Shown here piece after piece: positions 27,933 to 39,279 of a stretch of DNA of 64,000 bases. Source of the stretch: Pseudomonas sessilinigenes (GTDB lineage: Bacteria; Pseudomonadota; Gammaproteobacteria; Pseudomonadales; Pseudomonadaceae); assembly GCF_003850565.1 (NCBI RefSeq), contig NZ_CP027706.1, positions 3,906,001 through 3,970,000 of the forward strand, in the 5' to 3' direction. A program made the position numbers and the translations under genes. The notes under the pieces were generated by a model. It was not told the origin of the DNA. It was given only the letters and a program-made list of their open reading frames with translations, and searched no databases. Numbering within the stretch: the stretch's first letter is position 1; every line of letters starts with the position of its first letter.

Positions 27933-30152
27933 ATGAATACTGAAGGACTCTCAGAAGTTGCCGTAAAAGAAGCTCAGCCAGTGGTCGAGCAAGTGGTCGA
28001 GACCCCGCCCGAGCTGGAGCCGGTACCTGCGGCCGTCCAGGCCGAAACGCAACCGGCACCGACCATCGTCATTCCCAACCTGGACGACAGCAGCCTGTAT
28101 ATCCATCGCGAGCTGTCGCAACTGCAATTCAACATCCGCGTGCTGGAGCAGGCGCTGGATGAGTCCTACCCGTTGCTGGAACGCCTGAAGTTCCTGCTGA
28201 TCTTCTCCAGTAACCTGGACGAGTTCTTCGAGATCCGGGTCGCCGGCCTGAAGAAACAGATCACTTTCGCCCGTGAGCAGGCCGGGGCCGATGGCTTGCA
28301 GCCGCACCAGGCGTTGGCTCGCATCAGCGACCTGGTACACGGTCAGGTCGACCGCCAATACGCGATCCTCAACGACATCCTGTTGCCGGAGCTGGAGAAG
28401 CACCAGATCCGCTTCATTCGTCGCCGTCACTGGACCGCCAAGCTCAAGACCTGGGTACGACGCTTTTTCCGTGACGAGATCGCCCCGATTATCACGCCCA
28501 TCGGCCTGGACCCGACGCACCCGTTCCCATTGCTGGTGAACAAGAGCCTGAACTTCATCGTCGAGCTGGAAGGTATCGATGCGTTCGGCCGTGACTCCGG
28601 CCTTGCGATCATCCCGGCTCCGCGCCTGCTGCCGCGGATCATCCGGGTGCCGGAGGAAGTCGGTGGCCCTGGTGACAACTATGTATTCCTGTCGTCGATG
28701 ATCCATGCCCATGCCGATGACCTGTTCCAGGGCATGAAGGTAAAGGGCTGCTATCAGTTCCGCCTGACTCGAAACGCCGACCTGGCCGTGGACACCGAGG
28801 ATGTCGAGGACCTGGCTCGTGCCCTGCGTGGCGAGCTGTTCTCCCGCCGCTATGGTGATGCGGTGCGCCTGGAAGTTGCCGACACTTGCCCCAAGCACCT
28901 GTCGGACTACCTGCTCAAGCAGTTCAACCTGCACGAGACCGAGCTGTACCAGGTCAATGGCCCGGTGAACCTCACGCGCCTGTTCAGCATCACCGGCCTG
29001 GACAGCCACCCGGAGCTCCAGCATCCGCCGTTCACCCCGCAGATTCCGAAGCTCTTGCAGAACAGCGAGAACATCTTCAGCGTCATCAGCAAGCAGGACA
29101 TCCTGTTGCTGCACCCGTTCGAGTCCTTCACTCCGGTGGTCGACCTGCTGCGCCAGGCCGCCAAGGACCCCCATGTGCTGGCGGTGCGCCAGACGTTGTA
29201 CCGCTCCGGGGCCAACTCGGAGATTGTCGACGCCCTGGTGGACGCGGCGCGCAACGGCAAGGAGGTCACCGCGGTGATCGAGCTGCGTGCGCGCTTCGAC
29301 GAAGAGTCCAACCTGCAGATGGCCAGCCGCCTGCAAGCGGCCGGTGCAGTGGTGATCTACGGCGTGGTGGGCTTCAAGACCCACGCCAAGATGATGCTGA
29401 TCCTGCGGCGCGAGCAGGGCGAGATCGTGCGCTATGCGCACCTGGGTACGGGTAACTACCACGCAGCCAATGCCCGCCTGTATACCGACTACAGCCTGCT
29501 GACCTCCGATGACGCCCTGTGCGAGGACGTCGGCAAGCTGTTCAGCCAGTTGATCGGCATGGGCAAGACCTTGCGCATGAAGAAGCTCTTGCATGCGCCG
29601 TTCACCCTGAAGAAGGGCATGCTCGACATGATCGCCAGGGAGACCCAGTTCGCCCTGGATGGCAAGCCGGCGCACATCATCGCCAAGTTCAACTCGCTGA
29701 CCGATCCGAAGATCATTCGCGCGTTGTACAAGGCCAGTCAGTCTGGCGTGCGCATCGACCTGGTGGTGCGTGGCATGTGCTGCCTGCGTCCGGGGATCGC
29801 GGGGGTGTCGCACAACATCCATGTACGGTCGATCATCGGCCGCTTCCTGGAGCACACCCGGGTGTTCTACTTCCTCAATGGCGGCGAGGAGCAGATGTTC
29901 CTCTCCAGTGCCGACTGGATGGAGCGCAACCTCGACAAGCGAGTCGAGACCTGCTTCCCGGTGGAAGGCAAGAAGTTGATCCTGCGGGTCAAGAAGGAGC
30001 TGGAGAGCTATCTCACCGATAACACCCACAGTTGGAGCCTGCAGTCCGACGGTCGCTATATCCGTAACACGCCGACCGGCAACCAGAACCCGCGCAGCGC
30101 CCAGGCCACCTTGCTGGAGCGTCTCGGTAGCCCGGTGTTGCCGGTGCGCTAG
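27933..30152 (+). CDS. ppk: Polyphosphate kinase 1
   Basis: Reversibly moves the gamma phosphate of ATP onto polyphosphate. 739 residues. Residues 1-50 are a Glu/Pro/Val-rich tail typical of pseudomonad PPK1. The N-domain begins [19 protein letters not shown]. The phosphorylated catalytic histidine is H484 in [13 protein letters not shown], and a second PLD-like motif [16 protein letters not shown] lies in the C-domain. It faces its functional opposite, ppx, across a shared terminator. Confidence 0.96.
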   Translation: MNTEGLSEVAVKEAQPVVEQVVETPPELEPVPAAVQAETQPAPTIVIPNLDDSSLYIHRELSQLQFNIRVLEQALDESYPLLERLKFLLIFSSNLDEFFEIRVAGLKKQITFAREQAGADGLQPHQALARISDLVHGQVDRQYAILNDILLPELEKHQIRFIRRRHWTAKLKTWVRRFFRDEIAPIITPIGLDPTHPFPLLVNKSLNFIVELEGIDAFGRDSGLAIIPAPRLLPRIIRVPEEVGGPGDNYVFLSSMIHAHADDLFQGMKVKGCYQFRLTRNADLAVDTEDVEDLARALRGELFSRRYGDAVRLEVADTCPKHLSDYLLKQFNLHETELYQVNGPVNLTRLFSITGLDSHPELQHPPFTPQIPKLLQNSENIFSVISKQDILLLHPFESFTPVVDLLRQAAKDPHVLAVRQTLYRSGANSEIVDALVDAARNGKEVTAVIELRARFDEESNLQMASRLQAAGAVVIYGVVGFKTHAKMMLILRREQGEIVRYAHLGTGNYHAANARLYTDYSLLTSDDALCEDVGKLFSQLIGMGKTLRMKKLLHAPFTLKKGMLDMIARETQFALDGKPAHIIAKFNSLTDPKIIRALYKASQSGVRIDLVVRGMCCLRPGIAGVSHNIHVRSIIGRFLEHTRVFYFLNGGEEQMFLSSADWMERNLDKRVETCFPVEGKKLILRVKKELESYLTDNTHSWSLQSDGRYIRNTPTGNQNPRSAQATLLERLGSPVLPVR

Positions 30153-30170
30153 GTTCAGCCGGCGCCCATG

Positions 30171-30207
30171 AAAAAGGCCAGCCCGAGTGATCGGGCTGGC
30201 CTTTTTT
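30171..30207. terminator. Bidirectional terminator ppk / ppx
   Basis: AAAAAGGCCAGCCCGA pairs with TCGGGCTGGCCTTTTT around a 4-nt loop; A-run on the left and T6 on the right. Confidence 0.95.
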
Positions 30208-30225
30208 GTTTGACCGGCAGCGGGC

Positions 30226-31728
30226 TCAGCTGACGTTGAGCACGATGCCGACCCGGGTCAGCCACTCGGCCTCGAGGGCGAAGTCCGCCTGGGTCAGCTG
30301 GTTTTCATCCAGCCAGTTGGCCGGGAACTTCACGTCCAGCTGGTCGCCGCTGGCGCTGAGTTTCACCTGGGGCATCTGCTGGGTGCCACGGATGTGGTGG
30401 AACAGGATGGCAAAGCGCAGCAACACGCAAAGGCGGATCAGCTTGATGCCGTCGTCGCCGAACTCGGCGAACTTCTCCTTGGGAATGTTGCGCCGGTGCC
30501 CGCGTACCAGCAGGGCCAGCATTTGCTGGTCTTCGCGGGAGAAACCGGCCAGGTCCGAGTGCTCGATCAGGTAGGCGCCGTGCTTGTGGTAGTGGTAGTG
30601 GGCAATGTCCAGGCCGACTTCGTGCACCTTGGCGGCCCAACCCAGCAGTTCGCGCCAGATACCGTCCTCCAGGTCCCAGTCGGCCGCTACCTGGTCGAAG
30701 GAGCGCAGGGCCTTGCCTTCGACCCGCGAAGCCTGCTCCAGGTCCACGTGGTAGCGCTCCATCAGCGAGCCGAGGGTGCGCTCACGGACGTCTTCATGGT
30801 GATGGCGGCCCAGCAGGTCGTAGAGCACGCCTTCGCGCAGGGCGCCTTCGCAGTGATCCATGCGCTGCAATTCCAGGGCATCGAAGATCGCCTCGAGGAT
30901 CGCCAGGCCAGCAGGGAAGATGGCCCGGCGGTCGGGCTTGATGCCTTCGAAGTCGATCTTCTCGGCATCGCCGAGCTTGAACAGCTTGCGCTTGAGCCAG
31001 GCCAGGCCTTCGGCATTGACCTCGCCGCTGCCTTGGCCGCCGGCCTTGAGGGCCAGGCCGATGGCACGAATGGTGCCGGAGGAGCCGATGGCTTCGTCCC
31101 AGGTCAGGCGGTGCAGCGCGTGCTCGATGCTCATGATCTCCAGGCGAGCGGCGGTATAGGCCTGGGCGTAGCGGGCCGGGGTGATCTTGCCGTCGCGGAA
31201 ATAGCGCTGGGTGAAGCTCACGCAGCCCATCTGCAGGCTTTCGCGCAGCAGGGGCTCGAAACGTTGGCCAATGATGAACTCGGTGCTGCCACCGCCGATG
31301 TCGGCCACCAGGCGCTTGCCCGGGGTGTCGGCGAGGGTATGGGAAACCCCGAGGTAGATCAGGCGGGCTTCTTCGCGACCGGAGATGACTTCCACCGGGT
31401 GGCCGAGGATTTCCTCGGCGCGGCGAATGAACTCGCCACGGTTGCGAGCCTCGCGCAGGGCGTTGGTACCAACGATGCGCACAGTGCCCTGGGGCATGCC
31501 GTTGATCAGTTGGGCGAAGCGCTTGAGGCAATCAAGCCCGCGCTGCATGGATTCTTCGTTGAGCTGGCGTTCTTCATTGATGCCGGCGGCCAACTGAACC
31601 TTTTCACCCAATCGCTCGAGAATGCGGATTTCACCGTTCCGGGCCTTGGCCACGACCATGTGAAAGCTGTTGGAGCCTAGATCGATCGCGGCGATCAAGG
31701 ACAGATTCTTGGCTTGGGATTGGGGCAT
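30226..31728 (-). CDS. ppx: Exopolyphosphatase
   Basis: Removes terminal phosphates from polyphosphate (and possibly pppGpp). 500 residues. The actin-like ATPase fold is in the N-terminal 300 residues, with [19 protein letters not shown] as phosphate-binding loop 1, [14 protein letters not shown] as loop 2 and [12 protein letters not shown]. The C-terminal part (about 310-500) is an HD-type helical domain ([25 protein letters not shown]). The start has only a weak ribosome site. It is the antagonist of the adjacent ppk. Confidence 0.96.
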   Translation of the reverse strand: MPQSQAKNLSLIAAIDLGSNSFHMVVAKARNGEIRILERLGEKVQLAAGINEERQLNEESMQRGLDCLKRFAQLINGMPQGTVRIVGTNALREARNRGEFIRRAEEILGHPVEVISGREEARLIYLGVSHTLADTPGKRLVADIGGGSTEFIIGQRFEPLLRESLQMGCVSFTQRYFRDGKITPARYAQAYTAARLEIMSIEHALHRLTWDEAIGSSGTIRAIGLALKAGGQGSGEVNAEGLAWLKRKLFKLGDAEKIDFEGIKPDRRAIFPAGLAILEAIFDALELQRMDHCEGALREGVLYDLLGRHHHEDVRERTLGSLMERYHVDLEQASRVEGKALRSFDQVAADWDLEDGIWRELLGWAAKVHEVGLDIAHYHYHKHGAYLIEHSDLAGFSREDQQMLALLVRGHRRNIPKEKFAEFGDDGIKLIRLCVLLRFAILFHHIRGTQQMPQVKLSASGDQLDVKFPANWLDENQLTQADFALEAEWLTRVGIVLNVS

Positions 31729-32154
31729 GGCAGGGGGTCTCGGTCGATAACCTCGTCATCCTGCCACGATCAACGGCTCGCGCCAACGCGCAGTGGCCAA
31801 TGCGTTGATTCATCGCATGAAACCTTGCGCCAGCGTGCATTTCCAGATGCGCCATGAGGGTCTTGAGGATGCAGTGCTACCGCTCATCCGGCCGTGTTGC
31901 GCATCCAGGGCTGCGGGGGAGCGCGTAGATCGAGCCCAAAGGCGTGTGTAGCGGCCTCGGTGACATTAATAGGATGCGCGGCGCGACGTTGTCCCGGCTT
32001 TGCAGGTATCTGTGGGATTCTCGCTTTGCGCCGGCCTGAGCTATACCCAAACTCATGGGGCACTATAGTTAGAGTCAATCATCTGCGGCTTCCTGAACGA
32101 GGGAAGGGCAGATATGATGGGCCACGTTTTTTTGCTTACAACCTGGAGAATTCC
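31729..32154. other. 426-bp ppx-trxA spacer
   Basis: Divergent promoter region. An ACTATAGT palindrome lies near 32062 and a frame joins trxA in phase from upstream, but the upstream peptide does not resemble any family. I see no gene and cannot assign a -35/-10 pair with confidence. Confidence 0.5.
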
Positions 32155-32484
32155 ATGAGCAGCGATCTCATCAAACACGTCAGCGACGCCAGCTTCGAGG
32201 CCGATGTACTCAAGGCTGAAGGCGCTGTACTGGTCGACTACTGGGCTGAGTGGTGCGGCCCATGCAAAATGATCGCTCCGGTTCTGGACGAAATTGCCGA
32301 GACCTACAAGGGCAAGCTCACCGTTGCCAAACTGAACATCGACGAAAACCAGGAAACCCCGGCCAAGCATGGCGTGCGTGGTATCCCGACCCTGATGCTG
32401 TTCAAGAACGGCAACGTTGAAGCCACCAAGGTCGGTGCGCTGTCGAAGTCGCAACTGGCGGCATTCCTCGACGCCAACATCTGA
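32155..32484 (+). CDS. trxA: Thioredoxin 1
   Basis: A 109-residue cytoplasmic thiol-disulfide reductant. Active site W33-C34-G-P-C37, with the cis-Pro motif [11 protein letters not shown]. Start ATG 32155 has GGAG 6 nt upstream and gives the family N-terminus [15 protein letters not shown]. It precedes rho, as in E. coli and other pseudomonads, but a terminator separates them. Confidence 0.97.
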   Translation: MSSDLIKHVSDASFEADVLKAEGAVLVDYWAEWCGPCKMIAPVLDEIAETYKGKLTVAKLNIDENQETPAKHGVRGIPTLMLFKNGNVEATKVGALSKSQLAAFLDANI

Positions 32485-32505
32485 ACCTCGGTTTCAGCGT
32501 GATTG

Positions 32506-32534
32506 AAAAGGCCCCGCAAAATGCGGGGCTTTTT
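32506..32534 (+). terminator. trxA terminator
   Basis: GCCCCGC/GCGGGGC stem with a 5-nt AAAAT loop, followed by TTTTTC and preceded by AAAAG. Confidence 0.9.
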
Positions 32535-32559
32535 CGTAATTGAGGGCTAGACGCTCCGA

Positions 32560-32730
32560 AACTCAGGTGTTACATTCGGCCCCGCACTGGTTTCTCCAGT
32601 GCCCCCTGCAAGCCGTCGCCGACGCTCTCCTTTTCGAATAAGTACGCGATCCTGTCGCCTTCTCCGCGGCGCGGCCTCATTAAGCCAAAAGCTTAATTTC
32701 CCCCTCTATAAATGATTACGTCATTCCTAT
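32560..32730 (+). promoter_or_regulatory. C/U-rich leader of rho
   Basis: About 170 bp between the trxA terminator and rho. It is rich in pyrimidines and YC dinucleotides, with few G-runs, as expected of a Rho-loading (rut-like) leader used for autoregulation. The last 15 nt before the ATG (TTACGTCATTCCTAT) carry no Shine-Dalgarno sequence. Confidence 0.4.
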
Positions 32731-33990
<1,260 letters not shown>

Positions 33991-34003
33991 CATCCACGGG
34001 TCG

Positions 34004-34034
34004 AGCAAAAGCCGGGGCAACCCGGCTTTTTGCT
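34004..34034 (+). terminator. rho terminator
   Basis: AGCAAAAGCCGGG/CCCGGCTTTTTGCT with a 4-nt loop and a T5 tract. Confidence 0.9.
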
Positions 34035-34112
34035 GTCTGCACTTTGGCCATTGCGACCTGAACGGCGCTACACTCTGCACCCCGACCGATACGGCCAACA
34101 CGAGGCTCTTGC

Positions 34113-35579
34113 ATGCAGTATCGCGATTTGCGCGACTTCATCCGCGGCCTGGAACAGCGCGGTGAACTCAAGCGCATCCAGGTTCCCATCTCTCCTGTCC
34201 TGGAAATGACCGAAGTCTGCGACCGCACCCTGCGCGCCAAGGGCCCGGCATTGCTGTTCGAAAAGCCCACGGGTTTCGATATCCCGGTACTGGGCAACCT
34301 GTTCGGCACCCCCGAGCGAGTGGCCATGGGCATGGGTGCCGAGTCCACCGACGAGCTGCGCGAGATCGGCAAGCTGCTGGCTTTCCTCAAGGAACCCGAG
34401 CCGCCCAAGGGGCTGAAGGACGCCTGGTCCAAGCTGCCGATCTTCAAGAAGGTCGTGTCGATGGCGCCGAAGGTGGTCAAGGACGCGGTGTGCCAGGAAG
34501 TGGTGCTCGAAGGCGACGACGTCGATCTTTCGCAGTTGCCGATCCAGCATTGCTGGCCAGGCGATGTGGCACCGCTGATCACCTGGGGCCTGACCGTGAC
34601 CCGCGGCCCCAACAAGGATCGCCAGAACCTGGGGATCTATCGCCAGCAGGTCATCGGCCGCAACAAGGTCATCATGCGCTGGCTCAGCCACCGCGGTGGC
34701 GCACTGGATTACCGTGAGTGGTGCGAGAAGAACCCCGGCCAGCCGTTTCCGGTCGCCGTGGCCCTGGGCGCTGACCCGGCTACCATCCTCGGCGCCGTGA
34801 CCCCAGTGCCCGACACCCTCTCCGAATACGCCTTCGCCGGCCTGTTGCGGGGCAATCGCACCGAGCTGGTGAAGTGCCGTGGCAATGACCTGCAGGTCCC
34901 GGCCACCGCCGAGATCATCCTCGAAGGCGTGATCCATCCGGGCGAGATGGCCCCGGAAGGCCCCTACGGCGACCACACCGGCTACTACAACGAAGTGGAC
35001 AGCTTCCCGGTGTTCACCGTGGAGCGCATCACCCATCGCACCAAGCCGATCTACCACAGCACCTACACCGGCCGTCCGCCGGATGAGCCGGCGATCCTCG
35101 GCGTGGCGCTCAACGAAGTGTTCGTGCCGATCCTGCAGAAGCAATTCCCGGAGATCACCGACTTCTACCTGCCGCCCGAGGGCTGCTCGTACCGCATGGC
35201 GGTGGTGACCATGAAAAAGCAATACCCTGGCCACGCCAAGCGCGTAATGCTGGGCGTGTGGTCGTTCCTGCGACAGTTCATGTACACCAAGTTCGTTATC
35301 GTCACCGACGACGATATCAATGCCAGGGACTGGAACGATGTGATCTGGGCCATCACCACGCGCATGGACCCCAAGCGCGACACGGTGATGATCGACAACA
35401 CCCCGATCGACTACCTCGACTTCGCCTCGCCGGTATCCGGCCTGGGTTCGAAAATGGGGCTCGACGCCACTCACAAGTGGCCCGGAGAAACCACCAGAGA
35501 GTGGGGCCGGGTCATCGTCAAGGATGAGGCGGTCACCCGCCGGATCGATGCCATCTGGAATCAGTTAGGAATAGATTGA
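34113..35579 (+). CDS. ubiD: 4-hydroxy-3-polyprenylbenzoate decarboxylase
   Basis: Prenylated-FMN-dependent decarboxylase of ubiquinone synthesis. 488 residues. [22 protein letters not shown] is the family start. Motifs for prFMN and metal binding are [29 protein letters not shown] and [11 protein letters not shown] (catalytic Glu/Asp region). GAGG is 7 nt before the ATG. The TGA overlaps the next ATG (TGATG), so the following reductase is probably co-translated. The flavin-supplying ubiX is not in the window. Confidence 0.96.
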   Translation: MQYRDLRDFIRGLEQRGELKRIQVPISPVLEMTEVCDRTLRAKGPALLFEKPTGFDIPVLGNLFGTPERVAMGMGAESTDELREIGKLLAFLKEPEPPKGLKDAWSKLPIFKKVVSMAPKVVKDAVCQEVVLEGDDVDLSQLPIQHCWPGDVAPLITWGLTVTRGPNKDRQNLGIYRQQVIGRNKVIMRWLSHRGGALDYREWCEKNPGQPFPVAVALGADPATILGAVTPVPDTLSEYAFAGLLRGNRTELVKCRGNDLQVPATAEIILEGVIHPGEMAPEGPYGDHTGYYNEVDSFPVFTVERITHRTKPIYHSTYTGRPPDEPAILGVALNEVFVPILQKQFPEITDFYLPPEGCSYRMAVVTMKKQYPGHAKRVMLGVWSFLRQFMYTKFVIVTDDDINARDWNDVIWAITTRMDPKRDTVMIDNTPIDYLDFASPVSGLGSKMGLDATHKWPGETTREWGRVIVKDEAVTRRIDAIWNQLGID

Positions 35580-36547
35580 TGCGTGTAACCCTGCAGCCCT
35601 CCGGAGCAGTGCTCGAGACACTGCCCGGAGAGCGGATTCTCGATGCGGCGAGGCGCTTGGGCTATGACTGCCCGCAGAGCTGCCGCAACGGTAACTGCCA
35701 TGTGTGTGCTGCCCTGCTGGTCGAGGGCAGCGTGCAGCAAGCCGGCGATGTGCATGATCACGGCGAGTTCTACACTTGCATTGCAGAGCCGCTGGAAGAC
35801 TGCATCGTGCTGTGGGATGGCGTCCTTGCGCTGGGAGAGTTGCCGGTGCGCAGCTTGTCGTGTCAGCTGATTGAGTGCCTGGAAGTCGGCGGCGATGTCT
35901 GGCGGATTCGGTTGCGGGCGCCGGCCGGCAAGCCCCCTCGCTATCACGCAGGCCAGTACCTGATGCTGGAGCGGGAAAATGGCGAGAAATCGGCTTTCTC
36001 CCTGGCTTCGGCGCCTCACGACGGGCGCGATCTGGAGCTGCATGTCCTGGCTCGTGAAAACAGTGCGCAAAGCTTGATCGAGCAACTGCAACGCAACCGC
36101 ATGGCGCGGGTGGAGCTGCCGTTTGGCGACACCCATTTGTCGGAGCTGCCCGATGGGCCGCTGGTACTGATCGCCGCGGGCACCGGCATGGCCCAGATGC
36201 ACAGCCTGATCGAGCATTGCCGGGCCAAGGGCTTCAAGCATCCGGTGCACCTGTACTGGGGAGTACGCCGCCCTGAAGATTTCTACCAGTTGGAACACTG
36301 GGAACAATGGCAGCAGTTGCCCAACCTCTATCTGCACAAAGTGGTCAGCGACCTGTGTGGCTGGGAAGGGCGTTGCGGCATGCTGCACGAGGCGGTTTGC
36401 GAGGACATCGCCGACCTCGCGTCGGTGCATGTCTACGCCAGCGGCTCGCCTGCGATGATCTATGCCACCCTGGATGCCCTGGTGAATGCAGGTATGGATG
36501 CCCACCAGATGCGTGCCGATGTATTTGCCTACGCCCCGCGTCCCTGA
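35579..36547 (+). CDS. 2Fe-2S ferredoxin/FAD-NAD(P)H oxidoreductase
   Basis: A 322-residue three-part reductase. An N-terminal plant-type ferredoxin domain (1-90) has C-X4-C-X2-C (SCRNGNCHVC) and a later Cys in FYTCIAEP. The middle FAD domain has YHAGQYLMLERENGEKSAFSLAS (about 120-145). The C-terminal NAD domain has LIAAGTGMAQMHSLIEH and the VYASGSPAMIYATLD end. It resembles CDP-6-deoxyglucoseen reductase/Fre-type enzymes. Start ATG 35579 has AGGA 8 nt upstream. Its electron acceptor is unknown. Confidence 0.88.
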   Translation: MRVTLQPSGAVLETLPGERILDAARRLGYDCPQSCRNGNCHVCAALLVEGSVQQAGDVHDHGEFYTCIAEPLEDCIVLWDGVLALGELPVRSLSCQLIECLEVGGDVWRIRLRAPAGKPPRYHAGQYLMLERENGEKSAFSLASAPHDGRDLELHVLARENSAQSLIEQLQRNRMARVELPFGDTHLSELPDGPLVLIAAGTGMAQMHSLIEHCRAKGFKHPVHLYWGVRRPEDFYQLEHWEQWQQLPNLYLHKVVSDLCGWEGRCGMLHEAVCEDIADLASVHVYASGSPAMIYATLDALVNAGMDAHQMRADVFAYAPRP

Positions 36548-36581
36548 GTGCCACAAGGCGGCAACTGGCTTTATAACTCCT

Positions 36582-36633
36582 TATATAACTTATCGATATT
36601 TATGTAATTGAATGGATATCGGTAAGTTATATA
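36582..36633. repeat. 18-bp inverted repeat in an AT-rich island
   Basis: Arms 36582-36599 (TATATAACTTATCGATAT) and 36616-36633 (ATATCGGTAAGTTATATA) are inverted with one mismatch, which would be a U-G pair in rightward RNA. The loop is 16 nt. The surrounding spacer (about 36570-36680) is much more AT-rich than the genes. It could be an operator, an RNA hairpin or a recombination site. Confidence 0.75.
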
Positions 36634-36761
36634 TCAGTCGTTAAAGTTAAGTCGTTCTAGTTACTTGTACTTGGCTTGTTTGAAAGTCATGTGTCTTGTC
36701 GTTACTGCCAGGCGTTCTACTAAGTAACTTCTTATACGCGGGGAGCCGAACGCTATTCGCC

Positions 36762-37409
36762 ATGACAGCCCTTGAATCCGGTTATCTGAACCTGGCCTAT
36801 CCTCCACGGCTCGATCTGGGGCCGCAGTTGACGCACGAGCAACTCCTAAGCTCCATGCAGTCCACCATGGCCCGGCACAAGGGTGGGCCGGTCTGGCTGT
36901 TCGCCTATGGTTCGTTGATCTGGCGCCCCGAGTGCTCGGCAGTCGAGCGCATCCGGGGGCGGGTGCATGGCTACCATCGTGGCCTTTACCTGTGGTCCCA
37001 CGAGCACCGGGGCACGCCTGAGCTACCCGGCCTGGTGTTTGGCCTGGACCGTGGCGGCTCCTGCAGCGGATTCGCCTATCGCTTGCCCGAGGAGCGCCTG
37101 GAAGATTCCCTGTACGCCCTATGGCAACGGGAAATGCCGTTCCCTTCCTACCGACCCCATTGGCTCAATTGCCGCCTGGCCGATGGCAACCTGGTCCAGG
37201 CGCTGGGCTTCGTGTTGGAGCGACACCTGCCCAGCTACGCTGGCAACCTGCCGGATCATGTGCTCAACCAGGTGTTCGAGAGCGCTTGCGGGCGCTATGG
37301 CACCACTCGTGATTATGTCGAGCAGACGGTCCAGGCCCTGCGCAGCCACGCCATGCCGGATCGCAACCTGGAGGCGCGGCTCAAGCGCTGCCGGGCTGTA
37401 GGGGCCTGA
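36762..37409 (+). CDS. ChaC-like gamma-glutamylcyclotransferase
   Basis: 215 residues, cytoplasmic. The ChaC signature FAYGSLIWRPE lies at about residues 49-59, with LPGLVFGLDRGGSCSGFAYRL and FPSYRPHWL further on. ChaC enzymes cleave glutathione to 5-oxoproline and Cys-Gly. The Met at 36762 matches the family N-terminus (MTALESGYLNLAYPPRLDLGP), but no good ribosome site sits at the usual distance. The AT-rich dyad lies 130-180 bp upstream. Confidence 0.9.
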   Translation: MTALESGYLNLAYPPRLDLGPQLTHEQLLSSMQSTMARHKGGPVWLFAYGSLIWRPECSAVERIRGRVHGYHRGLYLWSHEHRGTPELPGLVFGLDRGGSCSGFAYRLPEERLEDSLYALWQREMPFPSYRPHWLNCRLADGNLVQALGFVLERHLPSYAGNLPDHVLNQVFESACGRYGTTRDYVEQTVQALRSHAMPDRNLEARLKRCRAVGA

Positions 37410-37422
37410 CAAGCCGGATCGC

Positions 37423-38028
37423 TCAGTTGCCATCTCCCGGCAGCAGATGCTCCTGCACCTTCTGGCTGCGGGACTCCATCAGTTGTCCCTTGTCATCGAA
37501 GCGCAGGACGATCAGCCAGTCGTAGACCGACCCCGGCCAGGACTGTTGTCCGGTGAGTTTTTCGCCGTCGCCGCCGAATGCCTTGATCAACTTGTAGATC
37601 TTGCCGTGGTGCCAGGCGATCAGGACCACCCGGGCCTGGTTGTCCTTGCCCAGGGATTTGGCCAGCTTGTCCACATCCCGGTCGTCGTAGGGTTGTTCGA
37701 TGGGCAGGTTCAGGCGCTGTGAGAGAGGTGTCAGGGTCAGCCGTGGACGCGCGCTTTCCTTGCTGTCACGGGTGGCGATCAAGCGTTGTGGCAGCAACTG
37801 CTCGTCGGCAAGGCGCAGCGGATCGAAGTACTGTGCGTAGGCCTTGGCCCGTTCTTCGCCCCGGGGGCTCAGCCCGCTGCCCTGTTCGGGCTTTTCGGCG
37901 TGGCGCACGATCAGCACCGTCGTGTTCCTGAGCCCGGCGCTGTCGTGGGCGCAGGCCTGCAGGGCGCCGGCGAACAGCGGCAATGCCAAAAGTCCCATCA
38001 CCAGTCTGTGCAATGTGCTCATCATCAT
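37423..38028 (-). CDS. Exported histidine phosphatase family protein
   Basis: 201 residues. A signal peptide of about 25 residues ends near LQACAHD. The phosphohistidine motif VLIVRHAEKPEQGSGLSPRGEERA follows, with a second histidine in VLIAWHHGKIYKLI. The arrangement matches branch 1 histidine phosphatases; the substrate is unknown. Three consecutive ATGs (38028, 38025, 38022) follow GGAGAGG; the first has the best spacing. It converges on chaC with a 13-bp gap. Confidence 0.85.
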   Translation of the reverse strand: MMMSTLHRLVMGLLALPLFAGALQACAHDSAGLRNTTVLIVRHAEKPEQGSGLSPRGEERAKAYAQYFDPLRLADEQLLPQRLIATRDSKESARPRLTLTPLSQRLNLPIEQPYDDRDVDKLAKSLGKDNQARVVLIAWHHGKIYKLIKAFGGDGEKLTGQQSWPGSVYDWLIVLRFDDKGQLMESRSQKVQEHLLPGDGN

Positions 38029-38143
38029 TTGGCCTCTCCATGGGAAAGCCGCTGCGGATTCGCAGCGGCAGATCATCCGCATTGATTGAAGCCGATGAAT
38101 CGTCGCAAGGCCAAGGGGCCGGAACAGGCGCGCAGGCTTGGTT

Positions 38144-39121
38144 TCAGCGAACCTGCACTACCACCTTGCCCACAGCCTTGCGCTGGCCGAGATCGTCGAT
38201 GGCCCGGGCCGCCTCGGCCAGGGGATAGACCTGGGACACCAGGGGCTTGAGCTTGCCTTCGGCGTGCCAGGCGAACAGTTGCTGGAAGTTCGCCGCATTG
38301 TCCTGGGGCTGGCGCTGGGCAAAGGAGCCCCAGAACACGCCCACTACCGCAGCGCCCTTGAGCAGGGCGAGGTTCACTGGCAGTTCGGGGATGCGCCCGC
38401 TGGCGAACCCCACCACCAGCAGGCGGCCGTTCCAGGCGATGGAGCGGATGGCCTGGTCGAACAGGTCGCCGCCCACCGGATCGTAGATCACATCGACGCC
38501 ATTGCCGCCGGTCAGGCGCTTGATCTCGTCCTTGAGGCTGGCCTGGCTGTAGTTGATCAATTCGTCGGCACCGGCGGCCTTGGCCACCGCGAGTTTCTCG
38601 GCGCTGCTGGCGGCGGCGATCACCCGGGCCCCCATGGCCTTGCCGATCTCCACCGCTGCCAGGCCTACGCCACCCGAAGCGCCGAGCACCAGCAGGGTTT
38701 CGCCGGGCTGCAGGTTGCCCCGCTGCTTGAGGGCGTGCATCGAGGTGCCGTAGGTCATGCTGAAGGCCGCTGCGGTGTTGAAGTCCATGGCCTGTGGAAT
38801 CGGCAGTACGTTGTAGCCCGGTACCGCCACCTGCTCGGCGAAACTGCCCCAGCCGGTCAGGGCCATCACCCGGTCGCCCACCTTGAGATGCCCGACTTTC
38901 TCGCCCACCGCGCTGACCACGCCGGCCGCCTCGCCACCTGGGGAGAAGGGAAATGGCGGTTTGAACTGGTACTTGCCCTCGATGATCAGGGTGTCCGGGA
39001 AGTTGACCCCAGCAGCATGTACATCCAGCAGGATCTCGTTCTTCTTCGGCTCTGGACTTGCAACCTCTTCCAGCACCAGCGTTTCGGCGGGGCCGAAGGC
39101 TTTGCACAGCACGGCTTTCAT
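38144..39121 (-). CDS. NADPH:quinone oxidoreductase family protein (MDR, zinc-free)
   Basis: 325 residues of the medium-chain dehydrogenase/reductase quinone-reductase branch. The GroES-like N-domain has HAAGVNFPDTLIIEGKYQFKPPFPFSPGGEAAGVV. The Rossmann motif GASGGVGLAAVEIGKAMGARVIAAAS is at about residues 148-175. The cysteines that bind structural and catalytic zinc in alcohol dehydrogenases are absent. It may reduce quinones or enals; the substrate is not known. Confidence 0.92.
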   Translation of the reverse strand: MKAVLCKAFGPAETLVLEEVASPEPKKNEILLDVHAAGVNFPDTLIIEGKYQFKPPFPFSPGGEAAGVVSAVGEKVGHLKVGDRVMALTGWGSFAEQVAVPGYNVLPIPQAMDFNTAAAFSMTYGTSMHALKQRGNLQPGETLLVLGASGGVGLAAVEIGKAMGARVIAAASSAEKLAVAKAAGADELINYSQASLKDEIKRLTGGNGVDVIYDPVGGDLFDQAIRSIAWNGRLLVVGFASGRIPELPVNLALLKGAAVVGVFWGSFAQRQPQDNAANFQQLFAWHAEGKLKPLVSQVYPLAEAARAIDDLGQRKAVGKVVVQVR

Positions 39122-39279
39122 CAGGGCTATTCCTTTGGGAGTGGTGGCCGATAAGTGTAGGAGTGTGAATCAGGCGGTCAACGAGCATGCCCGGCCCTGA
39201 TAGCCAGCTATAAGCTTGTGCTTGGGCTCAGGCGGACGGGCCTTTATGCTAGGCCGCAAACCGGATTAAGGAGCGAATT

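Noticed and set aside
27951..30029. 692-codon antisense frame opposite ppk
   Set aside because: Same artefact; ppk on the plus strand has all family motifs.
31894..32154. N-terminal extension of trxA
   Set aside because: The frame is open upstream, but the added residues do not match any thioredoxin, while ATG 32155 has a good ribosome site.
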